Assembly (NCBI GenBank): GCA_965248975.1
Contig: CBDFKU010000017.1
Location: forward strand, 1 to 64,000
Origin: CBDFKU01 sp965248975
GTDB lineage: Bacteria; Chloroflexota; Dehalococcoidia; Lucifugimonadales; JAGWBF01
Direction of reading: 5' to 3'
Length of the DNA: 64,000 nt
The notes beneath the pieces are model-generated. The model had not been told where the DNA came from. It saw only the letters and a list, made by a program, of their open reading frames with translations, and did no database searches. Position 1 is the stretch's first letter. Each line of letters opens with the position of its first letter. This document shows, in pieces, positions 25,115 through 33,127 of the stretch. A program made the position numbers and the translations under genes.

Positions 25115-26003
25115 CACCATTATCCAACAGGTGCTCCAGGTCCGGTGTGGAGAGATCATGCCGGACCCCGAGCAGCCCCGGAAGAGCTTCGACGAAGAAG
25201 CGCTCCAGAAGCTTGCAAGGAGCATGGACAGCAACGGGCTCCTTCAGCCCATCGTAGTCCGGCCCATCCCTGAAGGGCGGAAAGGTGGGATACGTTACAT
25301 CCTGATTGCAGGGGAGCGAAGGTGGAGGGCTGCGGGGCAGCTGGGTTGGAAGACCATCCCGGCGATCATCCGCGAGGACCTGACTATAGAGGAGGCGGCT
25401 AAGCTCCAGCTCCTGGAGAACATCGTCAGGAGGGACCTGGACCCGGTGGAGGAAGCCAGGGCCTTCAAGAAGATGCTGGATGAGGGCTACACCATTCAGG
25501 AGATCAGCGAGGCGGTGGGGCTGGCGGTGTCCCAGATCTCCTGGCGGGTCCAGATGCTCAATGCCCGCGAAGACGTCCTGGTCCTGGTGGCCAGGGGACA
25601 CCTGAGACCCGCCATTGCCCACGAGCTGTCCAAGCTCTCCCACAACGGACAGGGTAGGGCGGTTCGCAGCATCAACAGTGTGAAACTCACCTACAACGAA
25701 GCTCTGGCCCTGTGCCAGAAGATATTCGCCGAAGAGAACCAGATAGAGATGTTCGTCGAGACCAAGCTGTCCCAGGAGCAGCAGAGGGCGGTCCAGACCT
25801 TCGGGGAAGCCTTCAAGAGGGTGGGGGAGCTCCTGGTCAAGCTCCAGCGAATGGAGGAGGAGCATCCGGGCCAACTGGCCAAAGCCCTCACTGCCGAGGC
25901 CGGACTTATTGAAGCTCAGGTGGATGAGGCCGTGAAGGGCCTTTACAGGGTCAAGAAGGCGTTGCAGACTAACAGAATGCACCGGATTGTGGAGGGGATA
26001 TGA
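25107..26003 (+). CDS. ParB/Spo0J-family partition-type protein
   Basis: The 298-residue protein starts at GTG and has the ParB N-terminal domain: PDPEQPRKSFDEEALQKLARSM, NGLLQPIVVRPI and IAGERRWRAA (the GERR(W/Y)RA box that binds CTP in chromosomal ParB), then LQLLENIVRRDLDPVEEARAFK and a helix-turn-helix YTIQEISEAVGLAVSQISWRVQML. The C-terminal part is a long charged helix. No ParA gene is nearby, so in this prophage it may act as a regulator or in replication rather than in partition. Confidence 0.85.
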   Translation: MPSTIIQQVLQVRCGEIMPDPEQPRKSFDEEALQKLARSMDSNGLLQPIVVRPIPEGRKGGIRYILIAGERRWRAAGQLGWKTIPAIIREDLTIEEAAKLQLLENIVRRDLDPVEEARAFKKMLDEGYTIQEISEAVGLAVSQISWRVQMLNAREDVLVLVARGHLRPAIAHELSKLSHNGQGRAVRSINSVKLTYNEALALCQKIFAEENQIEMFVETKLSQEQQRAVQTFGEAFKRVGELLVKLQRMEEEHPGQLAKALTAEAGLIEAQVDEAVKGLYRVKKALQTNRMHRIVEGI

Positions 26004-26131
26004 GTGGACAGTTCAAGTGGGGCTTCCATACCGGGAGAAGCCATGTGGTCGGCAGCAAGGCCACCGAGAGGCCCGTCCAAGAGAAGCAGGGGAACCTGCT
26101 ATCTTGGAGTGAAGATGTGGATCGGCTCTAA
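26000..26131 (+). CDS. Small hypothetical prophage protein (43 aa)
   Basis: ATG 26000 overlaps the ParB stop (ATGA) and follows GGAGGGG. The product starts MSGQFKWGFHTGRSHVVGSK and ends SWSEDVDRL. The coupling and ribosome site support expression; the sequence gives no functional hint. Confidence 0.5.
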   Translation: MSGQFKWGFHTGRSHVVGSKATERPVQEKQGNLLSWSEDVDRL

Positions 26132-26173
26132 AGATGGGAGAGATCAACCCAAGGCGAGGAGACAGGAGGTCTC

Positions 26174-26578
26174 ATGCATACACTGTATACCATAGGCTAC
26201 GGGGGCCGCACGCCTGAGCAGGTGGCCGAGAAGCTGAGAGAGCATGGAGTAGAGGTCCTGGTGGATGTGCGGGCTGTGCCTCGTACCAGGATACCGGGGT
26301 TCAACAAAGTCCAGCTCACCCGATACTTGACGGACCAGGGTATCGCTTACCAGCACGTGGAAGCTCTAGGCAACCTGAACCGCAAAGCCGGTCCCGGAGC
26401 TCCGGTTGTGCTGGTGGATGAGGAAGCTGGTCTGGACACCCTTCAGGAAGTCCTTGAGCATCGGACCGCAGCCATCATGTGCGCCGAGAAGAGCTATCTT
26501 GGCTGCCACCGGCGGGACATCGCCGAGAAACTCCAACATAGGGTGGCTGATCTAACGGTAGAGCACCTGAGCTGGTAG
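26174..26578 (+). CDS. DUF488 family protein
   Basis: The 134-residue product has the DUF488 hallmarks: YTIGYGGRTPEQVAEKL at the N terminus, VLVDVRAVPRTRIPGFNK, and CAEKSYLGCHRRDIAEKL with the conserved Cys-Ala-Glu...CHR block. The family is widespread in bacteria and mobile elements with no settled biochemistry; the invariant D, R, C and H residues suggest an enzyme, possibly a nuclease. Here it lies in the prophage early operon. Confidence 0.85.
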   Translation: MHTLYTIGYGGRTPEQVAEKLREHGVEVLVDVRAVPRTRIPGFNKVQLTRYLTDQGIAYQHVEALGNLNRKAGPGAPVVLVDEEAGLDTLQEVLEHRTAAIMCAEKSYLGCHRRDIAEKLQHRVADLTVEHLSW

Positions 26579-26592
26579 AATAGAGGGGTGGG

Positions 26593-26838
26593 ATGAAGAC
26601 AACTTGGTACTTCCAGAATGTCGTCCTATCCAACCGGCCTTACCTCAAAATCGAATGGATAGAGCGCATCCTGGAAGGGCCAGTTCGGACCCAGGTTCAG
26701 GGGAATGGCCGTATCCGACACTGGGGCTTCGTTCCAGAGTTCGGGATGTATTTTCGGGTAGTGACCCTGGCCGATGGAGAAACGGTGCACAACGCTTTTC
26801 CCGACCGGGATTTCAACCCCCGGCGCTCAAGAAGGTGA
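26593..26838 (+). CDS. Putative small toxin-like protein paired with DUF2283
   Basis: The 81-residue protein (WYFQNVVLSNRPYLKIEWIE, NGRIRHWGFVPEFGMYFRVV, ADGETVHNAFPDRDF) belongs to a short family usually encoded directly before DUF2283 genes. The ending RVVTLADGETVHNAF.DR.F, with conserved Arg, His and Asp, resembles RelE/BrnT-like toxin folds by eye, but toxicity is not established. The next gene starts 3 bp after the stop. Confidence 0.65.
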   Translation: MKTTWYFQNVVLSNRPYLKIEWIERILEGPVRTQVQGNGRIRHWGFVPEFGMYFRVVTLADGETVHNAFPDRDFNPRRSRR

Positions 26839-26841
26839 TAA

Positions 26842-27084
26842 ATGAAAATTGACTACTATTCCGACGGGGATATGCTGTATATAAGCCTCTTCGACCGTCC
26901 ATCTGTGGGATCTGCTGAAGTGGCCCCAGGCATCGTCTTTGACTACGACGCTGACAACGTTGTCGTGGGCATCGAGATCGAAGATGGTGCCCGATTAGCC
27001 GACCTCTCCAAACTGGATGTGTCCGGCCTTCCCTTGTCCGATCTGGCCTCCACTGGCAAGGTCACAAAGGAGGGTGTTGCGTGA
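26842..27084 (+). CDS. DUF2283 protein, possible antitoxin partner
   Basis: The 80-residue product shows the DUF2283 pattern: IDYYSDGDMLYISL, a central VAPGIVFDYDADNVVVGIEIEDGARL with the 'D..G.VVGIEI..AS' type segment, and a short C-terminal helix. It is acidic, as antitoxins tend to be, and is immediately downstream of the putative toxin-like gene. The pair is a candidate toxin-antitoxin or addiction module of the prophage. Confidence 0.8.
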   Translation: MKIDYYSDGDMLYISLFDRPSVGSAEVAPGIVFDYDADNVVVGIEIEDGARLADLSKLDVSGLPLSDLASTGKVTKEGVA

Positions 27085-27299
27085 GGGGTCCGGCGGCGGA
27101 CACGGTCCCACATCCAGGACACAGTTCGCAGAAGAATCCGGCGTTGACCTGTGATGAGTGCAGCCGCCCGGTGATGACCCTCGACCCCGACAACGAGGTG
27201 GTCCGCATCGAGTCAAGGCATGGAGGCCACCGGCACGTTACGGTGCTCAGCTTCCAGCAGCTGATTGACCGTCTAACGTCCCTGAGCGTAAAATGTTAG
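27081..27299 (+). CDS. Small C/H-rich hypothetical protein
   Basis: A GTG start overlaps the DUF2283 stop (GTGA). The 72-residue product contains LTCDECSRPVMTL followed by RHGGHRHVTVLSFQQL; the CxxC and His cluster could hold a zinc. Last gene before the hairpin terminator at 27357. Confidence 0.55.
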   Translation: MRGPAADTVPHPGHSSQKNPALTCDECSRPVMTLDPDNEVVRIESRHGGHRHVTVLSFQQLIDRLTSLSVKC

Positions 27300-27356
27300 C
27301 CAGATAGACACCTAGTTTGTGCGCCTAGTGCGCCGCCTTAGTGCGTGACCTGTTAG

Positions 27357-27391
27357 CGCCCTCCCCCAAGTAGGGGTGGGCGTCTTCTTTT
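27357..27391 (+). terminator. Rho-independent terminator of the early operon
   Basis: CGCCC-T-CCCC (27357-27366) pairs with GGGG-T-GGGCG (27373-27382), nine G-C pairs around one T-T mismatch and a six-base loop, followed by TCTTCTTTT. It closes the block of small early genes. The next gene starts 15 bp downstream at 27406, so an upstream GTG at 27376 inside the hairpin is unlikely to be a start. Confidence 0.8.
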
Positions 27392-27405
27392 GTGGGGAGA
27401 AGGGT

Positions 27406-28698
27406 ATGTTCGTAGGGGCCATCAACAGCCAGGTCCGGTCCATCCTGTCCCAGTTCGGCCAGTCGCTTACAGGACAGCCAGTCTACGTGGGCTGTTCGGG
27501 CAACTTCACCGTGGAGCGGGTCCTGTCCAAGAAGGGGGTAACTGACCTGCACAGCAACGACGTGTCCCTCTACTCCTGCGCTGTGGGGTCCTACATGGCT
27601 GGAGAACCTATCCAGGTGGACGTAGCCGATGATGAGCTGTCATGGATGGCCGCCTACATGGAGCCGGGCCTTCCAACCATAGCCACTCTGCTTCTGTGCA
27701 GCGAGGTGCTGAAGCACTACCAGAGGCCGGAACCCTACCACTGCCGGATGTGGAAGGCGTACTGCGACAGGTTCGACTCCATGCACGGGGATACCCTGAA
27801 TAGGGTGAAGGCGGCCCTGGATGGAGTCACCCTTTCTTCCTTCTGGCCTGGGGATGTGACGGAGTTCATCGAAAGGGCTCCAGAGGATGCCCCGGTGGTC
27901 TGTTTTCCGCCTACATACAAGGGAGGCTACGAGAGGCTTTACAAGGTCATGGACCGGGTCTTCAGCTGGGACGCCCCTTCCTACACCCTGTTCGATAAAG
28001 ACAGGTTCCAGGCGCTAACCAAGCTGATCACCTCCAGGCCCGTGTGGATGACCCTGCGGGACCAGAGAGAGCCCGATATGGAGCATTGCTTGAGGGGGAT
28101 GGTGCAGACCGGCCTCAGAAGCAGACCGGTGTACGTCTACTCCAGCGCCAATTCCTCGGTCTTGATGTTGCCGGCACAGAGGGTGGAGGCAGTTCCCTTA
28201 CCACGTCTTGAGGGAGAGACTTCTGGTGTCCTCTCCTTCTGCCGCATCACCCAGGCCCAGCTGAACGAGCTCAGGAGCGAGTACCTGTCCCCTTCCATAA
28301 CGCCCAGCGGTGCCCAGGTGAGTTACGGGGTGAAGGTAGGAGATGGTCTTATAGGAGCCCTGGCCTTCAGCCGCTCCAGCTTCTACGGCGAGTGGTGCGA
28401 TGCCTACATGCTCACAGACCCGGCCATCCGGCCCACGGTGTACAAACGCCTCTCCAAGCTGGTCCTGGCGGCGGCAGTATCCCAGGAGATGAAGGTGACG
28501 CTGGAGCAGGCCCTGAACATGCCGGTCCGCACCGTCGGCACCACAGCCTTTACCGAGAGGGCGGTATCCATGAAGTACCGGGGCCTCTTCGATCTCCACA
28601 GCAGGAAGGAGGGACGGTTGAACTACGTTGCCCGGGCGGGGCAGTGGACCCTGGAGGAAGGACTGGAATGGTGGCAAGAGAATCACTCCCAACAGTAG
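27406..28698 (+). CDS. Putative phage DNA-modification protein (MTase-like N domain, Mom/GNAT-like C domain)
   Basis: The 430-residue product shows, at about residues 26-40, PVYVGCSGNFTVERVL, like motif I of D12-class adenine methyltransferases; then LHSNDVSLYS (acidic motif II) and VVCFPPTYKGGYERLY near residue 165, at the place of the catalytic (D/N)PPY. The C-terminal third (VSYGVKVGDGLIGALAFSRS, RLSKLVLAAAVSQEM, TTAFTERAVSMKYRG) resembles GNAT-like Mom proteins. Both assignments are by eye. The FPPTY variant would be unusual for a methyltransferase. The next gene, a ParB-like protein, overlaps its end by 31 bp. A counter-defence modification role is inferred. Confidence 0.5.
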   Translation: MFVGAINSQVRSILSQFGQSLTGQPVYVGCSGNFTVERVLSKKGVTDLHSNDVSLYSCAVGSYMAGEPIQVDVADDELSWMAAYMEPGLPTIATLLLCSEVLKHYQRPEPYHCRMWKAYCDRFDSMHGDTLNRVKAALDGVTLSSFWPGDVTEFIERAPEDAPVVCFPPTYKGGYERLYKVMDRVFSWDAPSYTLFDKDRFQALTKLITSRPVWMTLRDQREPDMEHCLRGMVQTGLRSRPVYVYSSANSSVLMLPAQRVEAVPLPRLEGETSGVLSFCRITQAQLNELRSEYLSPSITPSGAQVSYGVKVGDGLIGALAFSRSSFYGEWCDAYMLTDPAIRPTVYKRLSKLVLAAAVSQEMKVTLEQALNMPVRTVGTTAFTERAVSMKYRGLFDLHSRKEGRLNYVARAGQWTLEEGLEWWQENHSQQ

Positions 28699-29606
28699 AG
28701 GACCTCAACATCGCCCTGGAGGGCCAGCCCTTCAAGGTTGCCGTGGTTCCTGTCGAGGACCTCGAGCTGGTGGAGAAGAACGCCCGCTTCATGCGGAGCG
28801 AGACCTTCAGGAACCTGGTGGAGAACATCAGGAAGGATGGGGGGCTCAGCTCCGTGCCCTTCTGTGTCAAGCACGGAGACAGATATCGGGTGCTATCGGG
28901 CAACCACCGGGTCCAGGCAGCGGTGGAGGCAGGGCTAGAAAGAGTCCTGGTCCTCTACACCGACAGGGGCCTGAGCAGGCAGGAGCAGGTGTCCATCCAG
29001 CTTTCCCACAACGCCATCGTGGGAGAGGACGATCCGGTGATCCTGAAGGAACTGTGGCAGGAGCTGGAGGACATCTCCCTCAAGTTCTATGCCGGCCTGG
29101 ACGACAAGCTCCTTGCCGAGCTGGAGAAGGTGTCCCTTGAACCCCTTTCCGAGGTGAACCTGGATTTTCGGACCTTCACCCTCCTGTTCCTGCCCGAAGA
29201 GGTAGACCGGGTGGAGGCGGTGTTCGAGAAGGCAAAGGGGTCCGTGACCGGTGACAGCATCCGCCTGGCGAGGCTGGCCGAGTTCGACCGGCTGATGGAG
29301 GCCATCGCCAAGACCCAGGCAGCCTACAACGTCAAGAACGTGGCGGTGGCGCTGATGCTGGTGCTGGAAGTATTCGAGCGTCACCTGACCGACCTGTCCG
29401 AGGGCTGGTTGGACGAAGAGGGGGAACCCAAGCACGGCAAGTGGGTGCCCCTGGCCAGCATCTTCGGAACCGACACGGTGCCCCCGGAGGCATTGAAGGT
29501 CATCAAGCAGGCTGTGGAGAAGATGGTGTCCCAGGATGCTGTCAGCTCCAAGGCCCGCTGGCAGGCCCTTGAGTTTTGGGCGGCGGACTACCTGGCAGGT
29601 GATTGA
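28668..29606 (+). CDS. ParB-like nuclease/partition domain protein (phage)
   Basis: From ATG 28668 (GGAGGAAGG upstream) the product has 312 residues. VVPVEDLELVEKNARFMRSETFRNLVENIRKDGGLSSVPFC and RYRVLSGNHRVQAAVEAGLERVLVL match the ParB N domain, with GNHR replacing GERR. The C-terminal 170 residues (LEPLSEVNLDFRTFTLLFLPEEV and following helices) are not familiar. Such solitary ParB-N proteins are often found beside phage DNA-modification genes and terminase; here too both neighbours are of that kind. Overlaps both neighbours, so translation is coupled. Confidence 0.78.
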   Translation: MVARESLPTVEDLNIALEGQPFKVAVVPVEDLELVEKNARFMRSETFRNLVENIRKDGGLSSVPFCVKHGDRYRVLSGNHRVQAAVEAGLERVLVLYTDRGLSRQEQVSIQLSHNAIVGEDDPVILKELWQELEDISLKFYAGLDDKLLAELEKVSLEPLSEVNLDFRTFTLLFLPEEVDRVEAVFEKAKGSVTGDSIRLARLAEFDRLMEAIAKTQAAYNVKNVAVALMLVLEVFERHLTDLSEGWLDEEGEPKHGKWVPLASIFGTDTVPPEALKVIKQAVEKMVSQDAVSSKARWQALEFWAADYLAGD

Positions 29607-30152
29607 TGGAGGCATGGGACAGGCAATCAAAGGAAACCGCCGTCGCCTACGAAGCCTTCTGCTGCTACAGGGACATGGGCAGTGCTAGGAGTGGGGTAAA
29701 AGTAGGGCAAGAGTTGGGAAAGTCTAAGGCTTTGCTCGAACGATGGAGCAGCCGATGGGACTGGGTATTCAGGTGTCAGCAGTAACGACATTGACCAGGA
29801 GCAACAGCGGCGAAAAGAGCATGCGAAGGAGATCCAGGAAGCACGGGACAGGCACGTGCGGATCGCCCAACTGATGCTCCAGAAGTTCTACGAGCGAATT
29901 CAGACGCTGGACGCCGAGGCCATATCGCCAGCCGTGATGGTCCAGCTGGCCAAGGTCGGCTCAGACCTCGAACTCCGGGCGCTGGGTGATACGGAACAGC
30001 TGGTGGTAACGGGTGCCGACGGAGGTCCGATTCAGAAGGAAGTAAGGGTGATACTAGATGCTCTCAACGACCCTGAAGCAAGAGACGCGCTTGACGCTCT
30101 TAGCAAATGCCTGGAGAGCCAGTCCAGCGGCTACGGCGGTGCGGTGGTCTAA
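29606..30152 (+). pseudogene. Phage terminase small subunit, frameshifted
   Basis: The N-terminal 59 codons (MEAWDRQSKETAVAYEAFCCYRDMG, KSKALLERWSSRWDWVFR) match the helix-turn-helix of small terminase subunits, where RWSSRW-W is diagnostic. The frame stops at 29785, but one base over it continues as DIDQEQQRRKEHAKEIQEA and runs to 30152 with a helical oligomerisation-like part. One extra A at 29783-29785 (GTAACG instead of GTACG) explains the break; the intact protein would be about 181 residues. TGATG overlap with the preceding gene. Confidence 0.75.
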
Positions 30153-30212
30153 GGGCAGCTGGGTGAGGACTCCCCACCTGGACCTGATCTCCCGCAAGGT
30201 AGCGTCACTGGC
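30058..30212 (+). pseudogene. Phage terminase large subunit, N-terminal fragment cut by IS3 copy 2
   Basis: Overlapping the small subunit end, an ATG at 30058 opens a frame ending ...KGSWVRTPHLDLISRKVASLA, which resembles the segment just before the Walker A box of large terminases (typically ...PHL..L..KL..VA.G...R). The IS3 element begins at 30213, and no terminase sequence follows on its far side, so the ATPase and nuclease domains are gone. The true start may lie somewhat further downstream. Confidence 0.55.
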
Positions 30213-30221
30213 TGTTGGGTG

Positions 30222-31241
30222 TCAGCGCAATTGGACAGTTCTGGGTCCGAGAGATTGGGGAGAAGAAGCTCCTGGTTTGAGGGTTTCTCTGACCTCCTGA
30301 TTGTACCGCCTCCGCCGGTCAAAAGTCTCTCGCTGTACCTCCTTCCTCTGGGCTAGAATTGCCTCCAGACGGCCTTCCAGCACGTCAGCCGGAGTTACAA
30401 CCCTCAGCGCCTGATGATATCTTCGGTAGTTGTAGAACTCGACGAAGTCCCGGATGGCCGCCTCCAGGTCTTCCACCACCTCGTATGGCACCTGGTTAAT
30501 GTCGTCTTTCAGGGTTCGGTGATATCTCTCCAGCTTCCCGTTGGTCTGAGGGTGATAGGGTGCTGCCAGGACGTGGCGAATGCCCACCACCCGCATGTAC
30601 TCGCGGAAGGCCCGCGATACATAACCTGAGCCATTATCTGAGAGGAGCTTGGTCCGATCCTCCAGAGGTACATCAGTCATACCAGTAGAGTCAACAGCTT
30701 CCTGGACCACCTCTATGAGGGAGTCGGCCGTCATGTCCTGTTGCACCTTCCAGGCCAAGATGAACCGGGAGTAGTCGTCCATCACCGTCACGAGGTAGTA
30801 GTAGCCCCATCCCACTACACGGAAGTAGGAGGCATCGGTGGCCCACAGATGGTGGGGCCCTGTGGTCTTGTGCTGGTACTCTTTGCCCGCTGCCAACTGG
30901 TATTCGATCCGTTTCACCAGACCCTCCCGTCTCAGGATACGATAGACTGTGGAGGCGGAGACCGATAGGCCTCTGTGGTCGGTGAGCCAAGCTGCCAACT
31001 GCCGGCTTCGCCAGGTCGGCATCTCACGGGCTGCCGCCAGCACTACTGCCTCCTCTTCTGGATGCAGGCGATTCCAGGGCCTCTCAGTTCCTTCCGTACC
31101 CTCCCAACTACCCTGCCGGTGCCTCCACCTCCACCAATAATACGTGCTCCTGGAAATGCCAAGCTCCCTGAGTCGCCTGTTCTTCCCTCTACCATGTCGC
31201 TCCACCTCAGCCACGACCTTCGATTGCTCCACTACGCTCAT
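30222..31241 (-). CDS. IS3-family transposase OrfB, copy 2
   Basis: The translation is identical over 339 residues to OrfB at 15580-16599, with the same DDE integrase core. Because the orfA of this copy is split by IS256, no OrfAB fusion can be made here; the element could move only with transposase from copy 1. Confidence 0.94.
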   Translation of the reverse strand: MSVVEQSKVVAEVERHGRGKNRRLRELGISRSTYYWWRWRHRQGSWEGTEGTERPWNRLHPEEEAVVLAAAREMPTWRSRQLAAWLTDHRGLSVSASTVYRILRREGLVKRIEYQLAAGKEYQHKTTGPHHLWATDASYFRVVGWGYYYLVTVMDDYSRFILAWKVQQDMTADSLIEVVQEAVDSTGMTDVPLEDRTKLLSDNGSGYVSRAFREYMRVVGIRHVLAAPYHPQTNGKLERYHRTLKDDINQVPYEVVEDLEAAIRDFVEFYNYRRYHQALRVVTPADVLEGRLEAILAQRKEVQRETFDRRRRYNQEVRETLKPGASSPQSLGPRTVQLR

Positions 31242-31369
31242 GCGACGGTGCCGTTGTCGTGTAGGGGCGGCAGAGCTGTTTTTTTGAAGCGGTGCAACTC
31301 CAGGGACAACTCACCCACCAGCTGCTTCAGTTCACTGTTCTCCCGCTTGAGCTGCTCTATCTCTTGCCG

Positions 31370-32737
31370 GAGGTTACGTCAATAGGTGTGTAAACGATAT
31401 CAGGCGGCGACCTTCTCAGCCGTTGATTCAATGGCGATTCCATCCGCATACTGTGCACCGAGATAGACGTCTTCGATCAACTCAGGGGCCTTCAGACGCC
31501 TGAAGCGCTGTTCGGCGAGCATCAACATTTTCCAGATCACCGCTATCGCCCGATCGACCCTCTTGTAGCGCTTGGCGGCATCGGTCCGAAGCCTGAGGGC
31601 CGCGAAGGGTGATTCTACCGGGTTCGTCGTGCGAAGGTGCCCCCAGTGCTCCTTTGGGAAGTCATAGAAGGTGACCATGCGGTCCCAGTCCCGCTCCAAG
31701 GCCTCTGAGGCCGCCTCGTAGGAATGGTCGCCGCACCACCTGGTGAACACCGTCCTGAGCCGCTCAGCCTCTGTCCGAGTCGGCGCGTAGGGGATAGTAC
31801 GCAGCATGAGCTTGGCCTGGTCCTGTTGTCGCTTTGGAAGCTTGGCGAGCACGTTTACGATCTTGTGGTTCCAGCAGCGTTGCTCTGCCGCCTGCGGATA
31901 GACGTTGCGCAGAGCTCCCCAGATGCCCAGGTGTCCGTCTCCAACCACCAGCCTCGGGCAGCTCAAGCCCCGGCGCTTGATGTCCCTGAGCACCTCGGAC
32001 CAGTTCTCTGTGGACTCCCTGTATCCGGGAACAGCGCTCACCACCACCTTGCTCCCGTCGCTCAGGGCCGCCATCACCACCAGTACCGCCGCCTTCTCCT
32101 TCTCAAGACCAGCCTTGACGTAGACTCCATCCACCCACATGTAGACCACTTCCAGGTCATCGAGGGGCCGGCTGCGCCATTGGGCAAGCTCATCGTTCCA
32201 CTTGGACTTCAACCGGGCCACCGTGCTCGCCGATACCGGTGCGTCCTCTCCCAGCAGCCCCCGCAAAGCCAGATCGAAGTCGCCTTCGGATAGACCGTGC
32301 AGGTACAGCTCGGGGATCAACTCAGCAACCTTCCTGGTCCTGTTGACGAACAGCGGCAGCAGCCGGCTCTCGAACTGCTCCTCGGTATCGCGGACTCGCG
32401 GCCGCCTCAGCTGTATCGTTCCCGAACTCAGCGTAAGCCTCCGGGCTCTGCCGTATCCGTTCCGATAGCCGGTATCTGAGTCCGAGTCGGATCTGAGCGC
32501 CGACTTCGCCCTTCCCAGAAACTCCGTCACCTCCTCCTCCAGCAACTCCTGGATCAGCCTCTGGACCTGGCTTCGCACCCAATCCTCCAACTGCTCCCAC
32601 TCCGGCCTTGACTCCGACCTACTCTCAGTGCTTTCCTTCCTCATGGGCGGTCTATCTCCTCTCTTGGGCCTCGAGCCCGTGTTGTTCAGAGAGAGGGTAC
32701 ACCGCCTGACTGTTTACACACTTTTTGAAGATACCTC
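31370..32737 (-). mobile_element. IS256-family insertion sequence, copy 2 (nested)
   Basis: Same 1368-bp length and end sequences as copy 1. The 8-bp target duplication TCTTGCCG (31362-31369 and 32738-32745 on the plus strand) is perfect. It sits inside IS3 orfA, so it arrived after the IS3 copy. Confidence 0.95.
31400..32644 (-). CDS. IS256-family transposase, copy 2
   Basis: The 414-residue translation is identical to that of 21225-22469, with the mutator-type DDE motifs intact. The identical sequence of two copies 9 kb apart shows very recent transposition within this genome. Confidence 0.96.
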   Translation of the reverse strand: MRKESTESRSESRPEWEQLEDWVRSQVQRLIQELLEEEVTEFLGRAKSALRSDSDSDTGYRNGYGRARRLTLSSGTIQLRRPRVRDTEEQFESRLLPLFVNRTRKVAELIPELYLHGLSEGDFDLALRGLLGEDAPVSASTVARLKSKWNDELAQWRSRPLDDLEVVYMWVDGVYVKAGLEKEKAAVLVVMAALSDGSKVVVSAVPGYRESTENWSEVLRDIKRRGLSCPRLVVGDGHLGIWGALRNVYPQAAEQRCWNHKIVNVLAKLPKRQQDQAKLMLRTIPYAPTRTEAERLRTVFTRWCGDHSYEAASEALERDWDRMVTFYDFPKEHWGHLRTTNPVESPFAALRLRTDAAKRYKRVDRAIAVIWKMLMLAEQRFRRLKAPELIEDVYLGAQYADGIAIESTAEKVAA

Positions 32738-33127
32738 TCTTGCCGGGTCGCATCACGCACACTGTCCCGAGTCAACCTCTCCTTCCCAGCTTCCATAAAC
32801 TCCTTCGTCCAGGCGTAGTAGGAGTGGGGTTTGATTCCTTCCCGTCGGCACAGGTCATTAACGGTAGTCTCCCGTCTGAACCCCTCCAAGACGATGCGGA
32901 TCTTCTCTTCAGGGGTATACTTACGGCGGGTCGCTGCACGGACCTGACGCACGAAGCTTCGTGTCTCCTGGCTTCGCTCCTCAGCTTGACTGGCCTGATC
33001 CTCTACCTGGGTCATCAATGACTCCTTTCACTTAGGGTTAATCTACCCCTCTGAAGGAGCCTCTACCACCCCCAACCTCTTCGGTTTTCTAGGCCTCAAT
33101 AGTGTCCAATTGCGCTGACACCCTACA

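Larger units (their letters stand above)
31238..33018 (-). pseudogene. IS3-family OrfA, copy 2, split by IS256
   Basis: The 5' part (33018 down to 32746) encodes the first 90 or so residues identical to OrfA copy 1, up to RDSVRDATRQE; the 3' part (about 31361 down to 31238) encodes the coil and the A7 slip site. The IS256 copy lies between two CGGCAAGA repeats (reading strand). The remaining 5' frame runs 20 or so codons into the element end. Confidence 0.9.
30213..33127 (-). mobile_element. IS3-family insertion sequence, copy 2, carrying a nested IS256
   Basis: Outer ends are TGTTGGGTGTCAG (30213, orfB side) and CTGACACCCTACA (to 33127, orfA side). Subtracting the nested IS256 (1368 bp) and one 8-bp duplication leaves 1539 bp, the exact length of copy 1. 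The left end differs from copy 1 by one base (TGTT versus TGTA). The flanks do not share a target duplication, and phage genes are missing between them, which points to an IS-mediated adjacent deletion. Confidence 0.9.

Noticed and set aside
27376..27405. GTG start giving ten extra residues to the modification-like protein
   Set aside because: The GTG is inside the arm of the hairpin terminator; ATG 27406 fits better.
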